Assembly (NCBI RefSeq): GCF_014646195.1
Contig: NZ_BMMZ01000002.1
Coordinates: 186,001 to 250,000, forward strand
Length of the DNA stretch: 64,000 nt
Direction of reading: 5' to 3'
From: Microlunatus endophyticus
Lineage (GTDB): Bacteria > Actinomycetota > Actinomycetes > Propionibacteriales > Propionibacteriaceae
The notes under the pieces are model-generated. The model saw nothing but the letters and a program-made list of their open reading frames with translations, did no database searches and had not been told where the DNA came from. The first letter of the stretch is position 1. Each line of letters begins with the position of its first letter. The position numbers and the translations under genes are program-made. Positions 9,031-20,429 of the stretch are shown here, piece by piece.

Positions 9031-9594
9031 GTGATCTCCACCAACGATCTCAAGAACGGCACGGTTCTCGACCTCGACGGCCAGCTGTGGACCGTGACCT
9101 GGTTCCAGCACCACAAGCCCGGTAAGGGCAACACCGTCGTCCGGACCAAGCTGAAGCACGTGCTCTCCGGCAAGGTGGTCGACCGCACCTTCAACTCCGA
9201 CACCAAGATCGCCGACGCCCAGGTCGATCGCCGGGACATGCAGTACCTCTACTTCGACGGCAGCAACTGGGTCTTCATGGACACCAACACCTACGACCAG
9301 CTGAGCCTGGACGAGAGCGTGGTCGGCGACGCCAAGAACTATCTGCTCGAGGAGCAGGTCGTGACGGTCGCGCTGCACGACGAGAACCCGCTCTACATCG
9401 ACCTGCCGGCCTCGGTCGAACTCGAGGTCACCTACACCGAGCCCGGTCTGCAGGGCGACCGAAGCACCGGCGGCACCAAGCCGGCCACGGTCCAGACCGG
9501 GTTGCAGATCCAGGTCCCGCTGTTCATCACCACGGGCGAGAAGGTCAAGGTCGATACCCGGACCGGCGAGTACCTCGGCCGGATCGGCGGCTGA
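9031..9594 (+). CDS. efp: Translation elongation factor P
   Basis: A 187-residue three-domain factor that relieves ribosome stalling at polyproline. The N-terminal KOW-like domain carries the loop [10 protein letters not shown] with Lys32, the tip that reaches the peptidyl-transferase centre. The two OB domains follow, ending in the conserved [14 protein letters not shown] signature. The GTG start at 9031 gives exact family length. nusB begins 6 bases after the stop, so the pair is an operon. A TAGACT box at 8917-8922 is a candidate -10, which would leave a leader of about 100 bases. The epm modification genes are not in the window. Confidence 0.97.
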   Translation: MISTNDLKNGTVLDLDGQLWTVTWFQHHKPGKGNTVVRTKLKHVLSGKVVDRTFNSDTKIADAQVDRRDMQYLYFDGSNWVFMDTNTYDQLSLDESVVGDAKNYLLEEQVVTVALHDENPLYIDLPASVELEVTYTEPGLQGDRSTGGTKPATVQTGLQIQVPLFITTGEKVKVDTRTGEYLGRIGG

Positions 9595-9599
9595 CCCAG

Positions 9600-10016
9600 G
9601 TGCCGTCAGCCCGTACGAAGGCCCGCAAACGGGCCCTGGACATCCTCTTCGAGGCTGAACTGCGTGGTCGTACGCTGTCGGAGACGCTGGCCGAGCGGAG
9701 CCTTGACGCCGATCCGCCGCTGCGCGACTACACGGTCGAGTTGGTGCGCGGAGTCGAGGCCCACCAGGAGTCCATCGACCGCCGGATCAGTGCCCACCTG
9801 GCCAAAGGCTGGTCGCTGGCCAGGATGCCACGCGTCGACCGGGCGGCCATCCGGATCGCGACGTACGAGATCGACTATATCGACGACGTACCGGATGCGG
9901 TCGCGGTCGCCGAGGCGGTCGAGCTGGTGGGGGAGTTGTCCACCGACGAGTCGCCCGCCTACGTCAACGGCCTGCTCGGCAGTGTCGTCGAGGACAAGGC
10001 GGCTGCCAAGCAGTAG
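9600..10016 (+). CDS. nusB: Transcription antitermination factor NusB
   Basis: A 138-residue all-helical RNA-binding protein that joins NusE/S10 on boxA to prevent premature termination in rRNA operons. The N-terminus SARTKARKRALDILFEAELRG is the basic RNA-binding helix. The C-terminal half has the conserved core VDRAAIRIATYEI and the segment DESPAYVNGLLG. The GTG at 9600 lies 5 bases after the efp stop. A strong symmetrical hairpin ends the operon 18 bases downstream. In many actinobacteria bldD or pyrR follows; here a transporter gene lies on the opposite strand. Confidence 0.96.
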   Translation: MPSARTKARKRALDILFEAELRGRTLSETLAERSLDADPPLRDYTVELVRGVEAHQESIDRRISAHLAKGWSLARMPRVDRAAIRIATYEIDYIDDVPDAVAVAEAVELVGELSTDESPAYVNGLLGSVVEDKAAAKQ

Positions 10017-10033
10017 CCGCACCACCATGCACG

Positions 10034-10079
10034 AACGGCTCGGGCCGGACCCCACGAATGGGATCCGGCCCGAGCCGTT
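10034..10079. terminator. Bidirectional hairpin terminator between nusB and the MFS gene
   Basis: A long, nearly perfect inverted repeat. The left arm runs AACGGCTCGGGCCGGA and the right arm TCCGGCCCGAGCCGTT, with a CCCC/GGG closing section and a short ACGAAT loop. No U-tract follows, which is common for GC-rich actinobacterial terminators. It sits between two convergent genes and can serve both. Confidence 0.85.
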
Positions 10080-10114
10080 GGCGAACTAGTGCTGTTGGTG
10101 GACCGGGGAGGCGA

Positions 10115-12439
10115 TCAGCTCTGCTGATGGTCGCCGCTCGGCGTCCGCAGCTGCTCGGTGACCCGGCCGCTCAGCTCGCGCTCCACGCCACGCAGCTGCT
10201 CGATGCGCTTCTCCAGTTCGGCACGCTCGTGCTCGGCCTGGGCCAGCGTCCGCTCGGCTTCGGCACGGGCCAGCCGGGTGACCCGGTCGGCCGTCTGCTG
10301 GCTGTCCAGCAGCAGGTTGTACTCGTACTGGCGCAACTCGTCGCCACCGGCCCCGTCGGGAGCAGGAGCGTGCCGCTCGGGCTCGGCCGACAGCAGCTGC
10401 TCGCGGATCTCCTGGACCTGGCGATGGAAGCCGCCGATGGCTGCGTCCACGTCATGGGACAGGGTGTTGAGCCTGGCGACCAGCTCGGAGACCTTTTCGT
10501 GGCCGAGCGACTCCTGCGCCCGCGCCCGGTCCTGGGCTGCGGTCAGTACGTCCAGTGCGGCAACCGAGACCCGCTCCGCAGGGTCGTCGAGGGCCGATGG
10601 ATCCCAGTCAGCCGACGTGGCCGGGGCTTCGTCCTCTGCGTCAACCCGGGCATCCACTCGGGAGTCGATGCGGCCGGCGGCCGGAGCGCCTGCCTGGACC
10701 GGGAGCGGCTTGTTCACGCCATTGGTGCCCGCCGGCTGTCCGGCGCCATCGGTCTGGTCGACGACCCGGGCGACATTGGGCTCGGTGGCCAGCTTCTCCA
10801 GCTCGGCCGCTGCCGGGACCGCGACCGCGGCCGCACCCCCCTCGGCGGGCTTGTGCATCTCGACCGTGGTCCGCAGCGGAACCTCGTGGACCAGGATGAC
10901 CGCGATGAATGCGGCGATCCCGATGATCGCGGCGATCAGGAACAACAGTCCGAAGGTGTCGCCGTACGCGTGGTGCACGATCGTACGCAGCGGCTGCTGC
11001 AGACTGTTGATGTCCAGGTTCATCCCGGCCTTCTTCATCGCTGCCGCCTCGACCCCGGCCTTGGCCTGGTCAGCGGGGGACAGCGACGAGAACGCCGCGG
11101 TGATCTTCTCCGGAACCTTGGTGGCCAGCACCGCGCCGAGGACGGTCACGCCGACCGCGCCGCCCAGCGAACGGAAGAACGAGACTGTCGCTGACGAAGC
11201 GCCGATGTCCTTGACGTCGACCGTGTTCTGGACGGCCAGCACGATGTTCTGCAACATCGCGCCGATGCCGATACCGCCGATCGCGACCCACATGGCGATC
11301 TGCCAGTACGGGGTGCTGTGGTCGAGGAAGTGGCCGAGACCACCGAAGCCGATCAGGAACAAGGTCGCGCCCAGGACCATGACGGGCTTCCACCGGCCGG
11401 TGCGGCTGACGATCTGGCCGCCGATCACCGAACTGAGCAACTGCGCGACGATCATCGGCAGGGTCATCAGACCGGCCTTGGTCGGGCTGTAGCCGGCGCC
11501 GAGCTGGAAGTACTGGGTCAGGAAGGTGCCTGCGCCGAACATGCCGACGCCGACTGCAAGACCGGCGATGATCATCAACGCCGTGGTGCTGTTGGCGATC
11601 ACCCGGATCGGGACGATCGGCTCCGGATGCTTGAGCTCGACGATGATCGCGACGCCCGCCGCCACGACGAACGCAGCGAGGAAGAGGCCGGACTGCCAGG
11701 AGATCCAGTCGTAGTCACTGCCGGCGAAGGTGACCCACATCATCGGGGCCGCTGCGGCGCACGCCAGGAAGAAGGCACCGAAGTAGTCGATCCTGACCTT
11801 GCGCTTCGGGCGGGACGGAAGGTGCATCTTGGCCTGCAACAGGATCAGCGAGATCACCGCCAGCGGCACGCAGACGAAGAAGACCCACCGCCAGTTCCAG
11901 GTCTGGGTGATCCAGCCGCCGACCAGCGGGCCGGACACAGTGGCAACCGCCATCACCGCCCCCATGTAGCCGGAGTACCGTCCCCGCTCGCGCGGGGCGA
12001 TGATGCTGCCCATGATCGCCTGCGTCATGGCCATCAGACCGCCCATCGCGACACCCTGGGCGGCGCGGGCGATCATCATCTGCCAGATCTCCTGCGACAG
12101 GCCGGCACCGACGGATCCCAGCACGAACAGGATGATCGAGAGCTGGATCAGCAGCTTCTGGTTCAACAGGTCGGCCAGCTTGCCCATGATCGGCGTGGAG
12201 ATAGTCATGGCCAGCAGCGACGCGGTGATCACCCAGGTGTACTGGCGCTGGGTGCCGTGCAGATCGGACATGATGGTCGGCAGCGCCGTCGACACGATCG
12301 TCGAGGAGATCAGGGCGGTGAACAGAGCGGCCAACAGGCCGATCATCACCTCGAGGATCTCAGCGTGCGACAGCGGTCCCCCGTCGCGGTTGTGCTCGGC
12401 AGCGATGGCGGGGCTGCGCTCGGCTACAGCTGCGCTCAT
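10115..12439 (-). CDS. DHA2-family (EmrB/QacA-type) drug efflux transporter with long C-terminal coiled-coil tail
   Basis: A 774-residue protein. About residues 20-515 form a 14-helix MFS drug:H+ antiporter: STIVSTALPTIMSDL is the DHA2 motif on helix 1, and PIMGKLADLLNQK and GPLVGGWITQTWNWRWVFF follow. About residues 515-610 are a Pro/Ala-rich linker. The last ~170 residues are charged and helical, with heptad-like runs such as AEAERTLAQAEHERAELEKR. This tail recalls DivIVA/Wag31 coiled coils and is absent from ordinary EmrB proteins. The ATG at 12439 overlaps the stop of the upstream MarR gene by four bases, so regulator and pump form one operon. The substrate is unknown. Confidence 0.88.
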   Translation of the reverse strand: MSAAVAERSPAIAAEHNRDGGPLSHAEILEVMIGLLAALFTALISSTIVSTALPTIMSDLHGTQRQYTWVITASLLAMTISTPIMGKLADLLNQKLLIQLSIILFVLGSVGAGLSQEIWQMMIARAAQGVAMGGLMAMTQAIMGSIIAPRERGRYSGYMGAVMAVATVSGPLVGGWITQTWNWRWVFFVCVPLAVISLILLQAKMHLPSRPKRKVRIDYFGAFFLACAAAAPMMWVTFAGSDYDWISWQSGLFLAAFVVAAGVAIIVELKHPEPIVPIRVIANSTTALMIIAGLAVGVGMFGAGTFLTQYFQLGAGYSPTKAGLMTLPMIVAQLLSSVIGGQIVSRTGRWKPVMVLGATLFLIGFGGLGHFLDHSTPYWQIAMWVAIGGIGIGAMLQNIVLAVQNTVDVKDIGASSATVSFFRSLGGAVGVTVLGAVLATKVPEKITAAFSSLSPADQAKAGVEAAAMKKAGMNLDINSLQQPLRTIVHHAYGDTFGLLFLIAAIIGIAAFIAVILVHEVPLRTTVEMHKPAEGGAAAVAVPAAAELEKLATEPNVARVVDQTDGAGQPAGTNGVNKPLPVQAGAPAAGRIDSRVDARVDAEDEAPATSADWDPSALDDPAERVSVAALDVLTAAQDRARAQESLGHEKVSELVARLNTLSHDVDAAIGGFHRQVQEIREQLLSAEPERHAPAPDGAGGDELRQYEYNLLLDSQQTADRVTRLARAEAERTLAQAEHERAELEKRIEQLRGVERELSGRVTEQLRTPSGDHQQS

Positions 12440-13002
12440 ACGGCAGTCCTCTCCCACTCGGTCATTGGCTGGCTCTCTTGTGTTTCGGTCGGTGTGGTGG
12501 TTCGTTCCGTGGCAACCGCGGTTGTCCTCAGCGGGTCGGTCCCTGCCCCAGCGGCACTCGCGAACTGGTCCACCAGTTCGTCGACGCTGTGCTCGAGCCG
12601 CTGCAGGATCCGGATCGATTGATCCGCGTCCTCCGGCGACCAGTCGGACAGAGTACGAGCGACCAGGTCGAGGGCCCAATCCTCACGCGCCCTCAGGTAT
12701 TCGCGCCCGGTCGGGGTGATCCGGATCCGGCACGCCCGTGCGTCGTCGGGATCGGGATCGCGACTGACATAGCCCTCGGTCTCGAGGGCCGCGACGGCCC
12801 GAGAGGCCACCGACGGCTTGACCCGCAGCTGTTCGGCGAGGTCGCCGAGGCGGGGATCGGTCTCGGAGACCAATCGAAGCAACGCGATCGGCGTTGCCGT
12901 CACGCTGTGCGCCGAGTCCCGGTGGGCGAACGTTCTCGTCACCCGGACCAGCGACACCAGCGCTTCCAGGACGCTTGCCGCCTGGTTACGTTCGATGGTC
13001 AT
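12436..13002 (-). CDS. MarR-family transcriptional regulator of the adjacent efflux gene
   Basis: A 188-residue winged-helix regulator. The core has PRLGDLAEQLRVKPSVASRA as the helix-turn-helix and VSRDPDPDDARACRIRITPTG as the wing. The N-terminal helix and the C-terminal helical tail form the dimer interface. The ATG at 13002 is preceded by AGGAGTTCC, a good ribosome binding site; a start at 13035 would run through the operator. The gene is the first of a two-gene operon with the efflux transporter (ATGA overlap). By analogy with the family it probably represses its own operon and releases DNA on binding a small molecule. Confidence 0.9.
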   Translation of the reverse strand: MTIERNQAASVLEALVSLVRVTRTFAHRDSAHSVTATPIALLRLVSETDPRLGDLAEQLRVKPSVASRAVAALETEGYVSRDPDPDDARACRIRITPTGREYLRAREDWALDLVARTLSDWSPEDADQSIRILQRLEHSVDELVDQFASAAGAGTDPLRTTAVATERTTTPTETQESQPMTEWERTAV

Positions 13003-13021
13003 CGGTAGAGGAACTCCTTTG

Positions 13022-13060
13022 GTTGCTGTAAGCAACTATAGACCTGTGTTGTTGCTTAAC
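13022..13060. promoter_or_regulatory. Candidate MarR operator (two related half-site elements)
   Basis: Twenty bases upstream of the MarR start lies a perfect palindrome, GTTGCT-gta-AGCAAC (13022-13036). A second copy of the half-site, GTTGCTTAAC, begins at 13051. The region is more A/T-rich than its surroundings. Palindromes just before a marR-efflux operon are the usual site of autorepression, but binding is inferred. Confidence 0.55.
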
Positions 13061-13171
13061 GAAACTAACCGCCGACCACTGACAGTTTTCTCAGCTACAA
13101 CTCAGGCCGGCGATCGTACGAACCGGATGCGGGTTCCTGCCGGGTGTTGTCGGCGGCCCACCAGTCGCGAC

Positions 13172-13297
13172 GTCGTGACAACGCGAGTTTCGCGGCCAGA
13201 CGGCGTCGTCGGATCTGGCACCGGACTCGCGACAACTCGACCTTGCGGTCTACGAGCCGCCTCGGGGCGCGCAGAGTCGTGACAAACGCGACTTCGC
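13172..13297. repeat. Three degenerate tandem copies of a ~50 bp repeat (core GTCGTGACAACGCGA)
   Basis: The 328-base gap between the two MarR genes contains three related units starting at 13172, 13226 and 13276, spaced 54 and 50 bases apart. Their cores read GTCGTGACAACGCGAGTTTC, CTCGCGACAACTCGACCTTG and GTCGTGACAAACGCGACTTC. A fourth copy of the core occurs 38 kb away at 51914. No coding potential is seen in this stretch. It looks like a member of a dispersed intergenic repeat family. Confidence 0.6.
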
Positions 13298-13330
13298 AGG
13301 GTTGATGGGTTGTCCGTCCGGCTGGCGGGC

Positions 13331-13813
13331 TCAGAGTTCGGGGCTCAGTGCGCGGCTGAACCGCTGCAGCAGGGTGGCGAGCTGGGCGAGATCGTCGGGC
13401 TCCCAGGACTCGAGCCGGCTGAGCATCAGCTCGCGACGTCCGACCCGGGAGTTCTCGACGGCGGTCCGGCCGCGTCCGGTCAAGGTGACTAGCCGGGCAC
13501 GGGCATCCTGCGGATCGCGGACCCGAGCGATCAGCCCGAGCCGCTCGAGATCGGCGATCGAACGGCTCAGCGTCGACTTGTGCAGATTGGTGCGGCTGGC
13601 GACGTCGACTGCGCGGACGCCTTGATCATCGGGGTCCAATTCGAGGATCGTTGCCAGCAGCGCATAGCCGGGAGAATCGAGATCGGGGTGGATGTGGCCG
13701 GCGATCCGTTCGGAGAGGCTGCGAGCGCTGCGGAAGAAGAGACTGATCTCGCGTTCGAGGTCGGCCATCGCGGCCGCGCGGTCGTCCGCAATACCGGGCC
13801 CATCGGTTGTCAC
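13331..13813 (-). CDS. MarR-family transcriptional regulator
   Basis: A 160-residue MarR-type winged-helix protein, unrelated in detail to the one at 12.4-13.0 kb. It has RAVDVASRTNLHKSTLSRS as the recognition helix-turn-helix and ARVRDPQDARARLVTLTGRG as the wing. Helical ends form the dimer interface. The start is the GTG at 13813. The gene is divergent from carA, with 151 bases between starts. No target gene is evident beside it: the downstream gap carries only repeats and then the other MarR operon. It may regulate itself or a distant gene. Confidence 0.87.
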   Translation of the reverse strand: MTTDGPGIADDRAAAMADLEREISLFFRSARSLSERIAGHIHPDLDSPGYALLATILELDPDDQGVRAVDVASRTNLHKSTLSRSIADLERLGLIARVRDPQDARARLVTLTGRGRTAVENSRVGRRELMLSRLESWEPDDLAQLATLLQRFSRALSPEL

Positions 13814-13915
13814 GTCCCGCAGCGTAGTCGGCGGCGATGTGCGCCGGATCCGATGGCTGCGGCTCGCGTGCCCGGATGCGTGCGACCGCCACCAGTGCTG
13901 ATATCCTCGCCTGGA

Positions 13916-13921
13916 TACAAC
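13916..13921 (+). promoter_or_regulatory. Candidate -10 box for carA
   Basis: TACAAC fits the actinobacterial TAnnnT-like -10 except at the last base. It would start transcription near 13927-13928, exactly where the PyrR-type hairpin begins. No convincing -35 is visible. An alternative -10 is GATATC around 13900. Confidence 0.35.
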
Positions 13922-13926
13922 GCCAA

Positions 13927-13958
13927 CCTTTAAGACCTGTCCTGTGAGGCAGGAAAGG
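13927..13958 (+). promoter_or_regulatory. PyrR-binding RNA hairpin overlapping the carA ribosome binding site
   Basis: The RNA can form a lower stem CCUUU/AAAGG (13927-13931 with 13954-13958). A 5'-side purine bulge AAGA follows, then an upper stem CCUG/CAGG (13936-13939 with 13950-13953), and a loop UCCUGUGAGG. The loop fits the PyrR-binding consensus UCCNGNGAGG. The 3' strand of both stems is the Shine-Dalgarno region AGGAAAGG, 6 bases before the carA ATG at 13965. Binding of PyrR-UMP would therefore hide the ribosome binding site. This is the translational-repression arrangement described for the pyr leader of Mycobacterium smegmatis, rather than a terminator switch. Confidence 0.75.
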
Positions 13959-13964
13959 ACGGTA

Positions 13965-15187
13965 ATGTCGCATTCTGCGTCTCTGCCTGACCATGCCCTC
14001 TCGACGCCGCTCTCGACGGCGATTCCCCCTCTGGCGGCGAATCCGGGGACGGGCCACCAACGAATTCCAGCGATCCTGGTCCTGGAGGACGGTCGCAGTT
14101 TCCCGGGGTATTCCTACGGGGCGACCGGCGAGACTTTCGGCGAGGCGGTCTTTCAGACCGGGATGTCGGGATACCAGGAAACCCTCACCGATCCGAGCTA
14201 CCACCGCCAGGTGGTGGTCGCGACCGCGCCCCACATCGGCAACACCGGGTGGAACGACGAGGACGACGAGTCGAAGCGGATCTGGGTCGCCGGTTACGTG
14301 ATCCGCGACGCCGCGCGGATCCCGAGCAGTTGGCGTTCCCGCCGCAGCCTGGACGCCGAACTCAAGGCCCAGGGCATCGTCGGCATCGCCGGAGTCGACA
14401 CCCGGGCACTGACCCGGCACCTGCGCGAGCAGGGGGCCATGCAGGTCGGCATCTCGACCACCGAGTTGGATCCACAGAAACTGCTCGTACGCGTCCGGCA
14501 GCAGCCGTCGATGATCGGCGCCCACCTGGCCGACGACGTCACCGTCACCGACACCGCGGTCGTTCCGGCGGTCGGGGAGAAGCGGTTCACCGTCGCCGCG
14601 ATCGACCTCGGCATCAAGACGATGACCCCGCACCGGATGGCCGAGCGGGGGATCGAGACGCACGTGCTGCCGTCCACAGCGTCATACGACGACCTGCGCG
14701 CGATCGGCGCGGACGGTGTCTTCTTCTCCAATGGTCCCGGTGATCCCGCCGCCGCCGAGATCCAGGTCGATCTGCTGCGGGAGGCGTTGGCCGATGATCT
14801 TCCGTTCTTCGGGATCTGTTTCGGCAACCAGGTCTTCGGCCGCGCGCTGGGCCTGGGGACCTACAAGCTCACCTACGGCCACCACGGCATCAACCAGCCG
14901 GTGATGGATCTCGGCACCCGCAAGGTGGAGATCACCGCACACAACCACGGGTTCGCGGTCGACGCGCCGATCGGTGAGGACATCGACACGCCGTACGGCA
15001 CCGCACGGGTCAGCCACGTCGACCTCAACGACAACGTGGTCGAGGGCCTGGAGCTGAAGGATGATCAAGGAAAGTTGAAGGCATTCTCGGTGCAGTACCA
15101 CCCGGAGGCAGCGGCCGGTCCGCACGATGCGGCTTATCTCTTCGATCGGTTCGTGCAACTGCTCTCTGATGCAAAGGGTGGCAACTG

Positions 15188-15188
<1 letters not shown>
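13965..15188 (+). CDS. carA: Carbamoyl-phosphate synthase, small (glutaminase) subunit
   Basis: A 407-residue subunit that hydrolyses glutamine and channels ammonia to CarB for carbamoyl phosphate (pyrimidines and arginine). A polar ~30-residue N-terminus precedes the CPSase small-chain domain, with [15 protein letters not shown]. The class I glutamine amidotransferase domain shows FSNGPGDP, the nucleophile loop [20 protein letters not shown], and the His-Glu of [12 protein letters not shown]. The ATG at 13965 follows AGGAAAGGA; a GTG at 13944 would lie inside the hairpin loop. The stop overlaps the carB start (TGATG). Confidence 0.96.
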
Positions 15189-18514
<3,326 letters not shown>

Positions 18515-18540
18515 ACGGGACCGGCGGCGGAGTTGAGCTG

Positions 18541-19599
18541 ATGAGCGGCATCGAGCGGGCCTACCGCGGCATTGCCCGGCCGTTGATCTTCCGGATGGAC
18601 GCCGAGCGGGCCCATGAGGTGACGCTCCGTGCACTCGCAGTCGCGGGACGGCTCGGGCCGGCGCGGGTAGCAGCTGCCGGGTTGTTCAACCGGCACCGGC
18701 GTCCGGTCCGGGTTGCCGGCATCGAGTTCCCGGGGATCGTCGGCCTGGCGGGGGGTCTGGACAAGAACGGCGTTGCGGCGCGGATGTGGGGAAGTCTCGG
18801 ATTCGGTTTCGCCGAGCTCGGCACCGTCACCTCCCAGGCACAACCGGGCAACCCGCAGCCCAGACTGTGGCGGCTCGCCCAGAGCCGGGCGGTGATCAAC
18901 AGAATGGGCTTCAACAACCTCGGAGCAGCGGCTCTGGCACGCACGCTGGCCGCCGCCGGCGTACGACGGGGCAACAACGCGCTCGGCATTCCGGTCGGGG
19001 TCTCGATCGGCAAGACCAAGATCACGCCGCTGGAGCACGCCGTCGATGACTACCTGACGTCCTTCCGACTGCTGGCCGACCGCGCCGATTACGTCGCGGT
19101 CAACGTCTCCAGCCCGAACACGCCCGGCCTGCGATCCCTGCAGGACAAGGAATCCCTGACCGATCTGCTGACGGCCCTGACAGCGGAGGCGATCACAATC
19201 GACAAATCGGGCCCGGTGCCGATCTTCGTCAAGATCGCCCCGGACCTGAGCGAGTCGGCGCTGGACGAGGTGCTCGAGGTGTGCGGTAGCACCGGCGTCC
19301 AAGGACTGATTGCGACGAACACCACGCTGTCGCGTGACGGCATCGGCCCTGCTGATCTTGAGCTCGCGGCCGAGGCGGGTGGGCTGTCCGGTGCACCGCT
19401 GACCCGGCGGGCTCGGCAGGTTGTCGCCCATCTCGCGGCCCGGACCGACCTGCCGATCATCGGCGTCGGCGGGATCGAGTCGGCGGCCGACGCCCGGGCG
19501 ATGCTCGACGCCGGTGCCCGGCTGCTGCAAGTGCTGACCGGCTTCATCTATCACGGTCCCGGTCTGATCGACCGCATCAATCAGGAGGTCTCGCTATGA
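18541..19599 (+). CDS. pyrD: Dihydroorotate dehydrogenase, class 2 (quinone)
   Basis: A 352-residue FMN enzyme oxidizing dihydroorotate to orotate with quinone as acceptor, peripheral to the membrane. The N-terminal helical extension (RAYRGIARPLIFRMDAERAH) is the class 2 quinone-tunnel domain. GLAGGLDKNGVAA and FAELGTVTSQAQPGNPQPR bind FMN, and VNVSSPNTPGLRSLQ carries the catalytic Ser region typical of class 2. IGVGGIESAADARAML is the phosphate site. The ATG at 18541 follows GGAG by 8 bases. A GTG at 18511, overlapping the carB stop, would add ten residues. The stop overlaps the pyrF start by four bases. Confidence 0.95.
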   Translation: MSGIERAYRGIARPLIFRMDAERAHEVTLRALAVAGRLGPARVAAAGLFNRHRRPVRVAGIEFPGIVGLAGGLDKNGVAARMWGSLGFGFAELGTVTSQAQPGNPQPRLWRLAQSRAVINRMGFNNLGAAALARTLAAAGVRRGNNALGIPVGVSIGKTKITPLEHAVDDYLTSFRLLADRADYVAVNVSSPNTPGLRSLQDKESLTDLLTALTAEAITIDKSGPVPIFVKIAPDLSESALDEVLEVCGSTGVQGLIATNTTLSRDGIGPADLELAAEAGGLSGAPLTRRARQVVAHLAARTDLPIIGVGGIESAADARAMLDAGARLLQVLTGFIYHGPGLIDRINQEVSL

Positions 19600-20429
19600 C
19601 TGGCTCCTACGGCGAACGGCTGCGTACGGCTGTTGCCCGCTACGGCCCGCTGTGTGTCGGCATCGACCCGCATCCGGGCGTCCTCGATCGCTGGGACCTC
19701 CCGCGGGATGCCTACGGCCTGGAGCGCTGCGCACGGACCATGATCGAAGCCGTCGCCGGCCGGGTCGCGATCGTCAAGCCGCAGTCGGCGTTCTTCGAGG
19801 CGTACGGTTCGGCGGGGATCGCGGTGCTCGAGCTGCTGATCTCCGATGCCCGCGAGGCCGGCGTCCTGGTGCTGCTGGACGTCAAGCGTGGCGACATCGG
19901 GTCGACGATGGACGCCTACACTGCCGCCTATCTGACCGACGGCTCGTCGCTGGCTGTTGATGCGATGACGGCCAGTCCGTTCCTCGGTCCGGGGTCGCTG
20001 GACGGGGCGATCGCACAGGCTGAGCGGTCCGGGCGGGGCGTCTACGTGCTGGCGGCCACCAGCAATCCCGAAGGTGTGACGGTCCAGCAGGCGGCCAGCC
20101 CCGAGGGCGGCACGATCAGCCAGGCCATGATCGACTTCGCCGCCGGTCACAATGCCGACGCCGCGGTGAGAGGCGAGTGGGGGAGCGTCGGCGTCGTCGT
20201 CGGCGCCACCATCGATCCCGGTACCGGGTTGGACTTCGCCGCACTCAACGGCAGCATCCTGGCACCCGGTCTGGGCACCCAGGGCGGGACCGCGGACGAC
20301 CTGCGGAAGATCTTCGGTGACGCCTACCCACTGGTCATCCCTTCCAACAGTCGCGGCATCCTCAATGCCGGTCCCGGGGTCGCGGGGATCCGCGCCGCTG
20401 TCGAGGAGACCCAGCAGTCTCTCGGCTGA
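19596..20429 (+). CDS. pyrF: Orotidine-5'-phosphate decarboxylase, type 2
   Basis: A 277-residue decarboxylase producing UMP, the last step of de novo pyrimidine synthesis. It is of the longer actinobacterial type. CVGIDPHPGVLDRW is the N-terminal substrate strand, IVKPQSAFFEAYG follows, and LLDVKRGDIGSTMDAY is the catalytic Asp-x-Lys-x-x-Asp loop. LAPGLGTQGGT is the phosphate loop near the C-terminus. The gene overlaps pyrD by four bases and ends the carAB-pyrDF operon. The convergent DUF4037 gene ends on the very next base, with no room for a terminator hairpin. Confidence 0.96.
   Translation: MTGSYGERLRTAVARYGPLCVGIDPHPGVLDRWDLPRDAYGLERCARTMIEAVAGRVAIVKPQSAFFEAYGSAGIAVLELLISDAREAGVLVLLDVKRGDIGSTMDAYTAAYLTDGSSLAVDAMTASPFLGPGSLDGAIAQAERSGRGVYVLAATSNPEGVTVQQAASPEGGTISQAMIDFAAGHNADAAVRGEWGSVGVVVGATIDPGTGLDFAALNGSILAPGLGTQGGTADDLRKIFGDAYPLVIPSNSRGILNAGPGVAGIRAAVEETQQSLG

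Noticed and set aside
10058-12622. Long plus-strand open frames across the efflux gene
   Set aside because: Their translations are shadows of the DHA2 transporter and lack ribosome binding sites or any family pattern.
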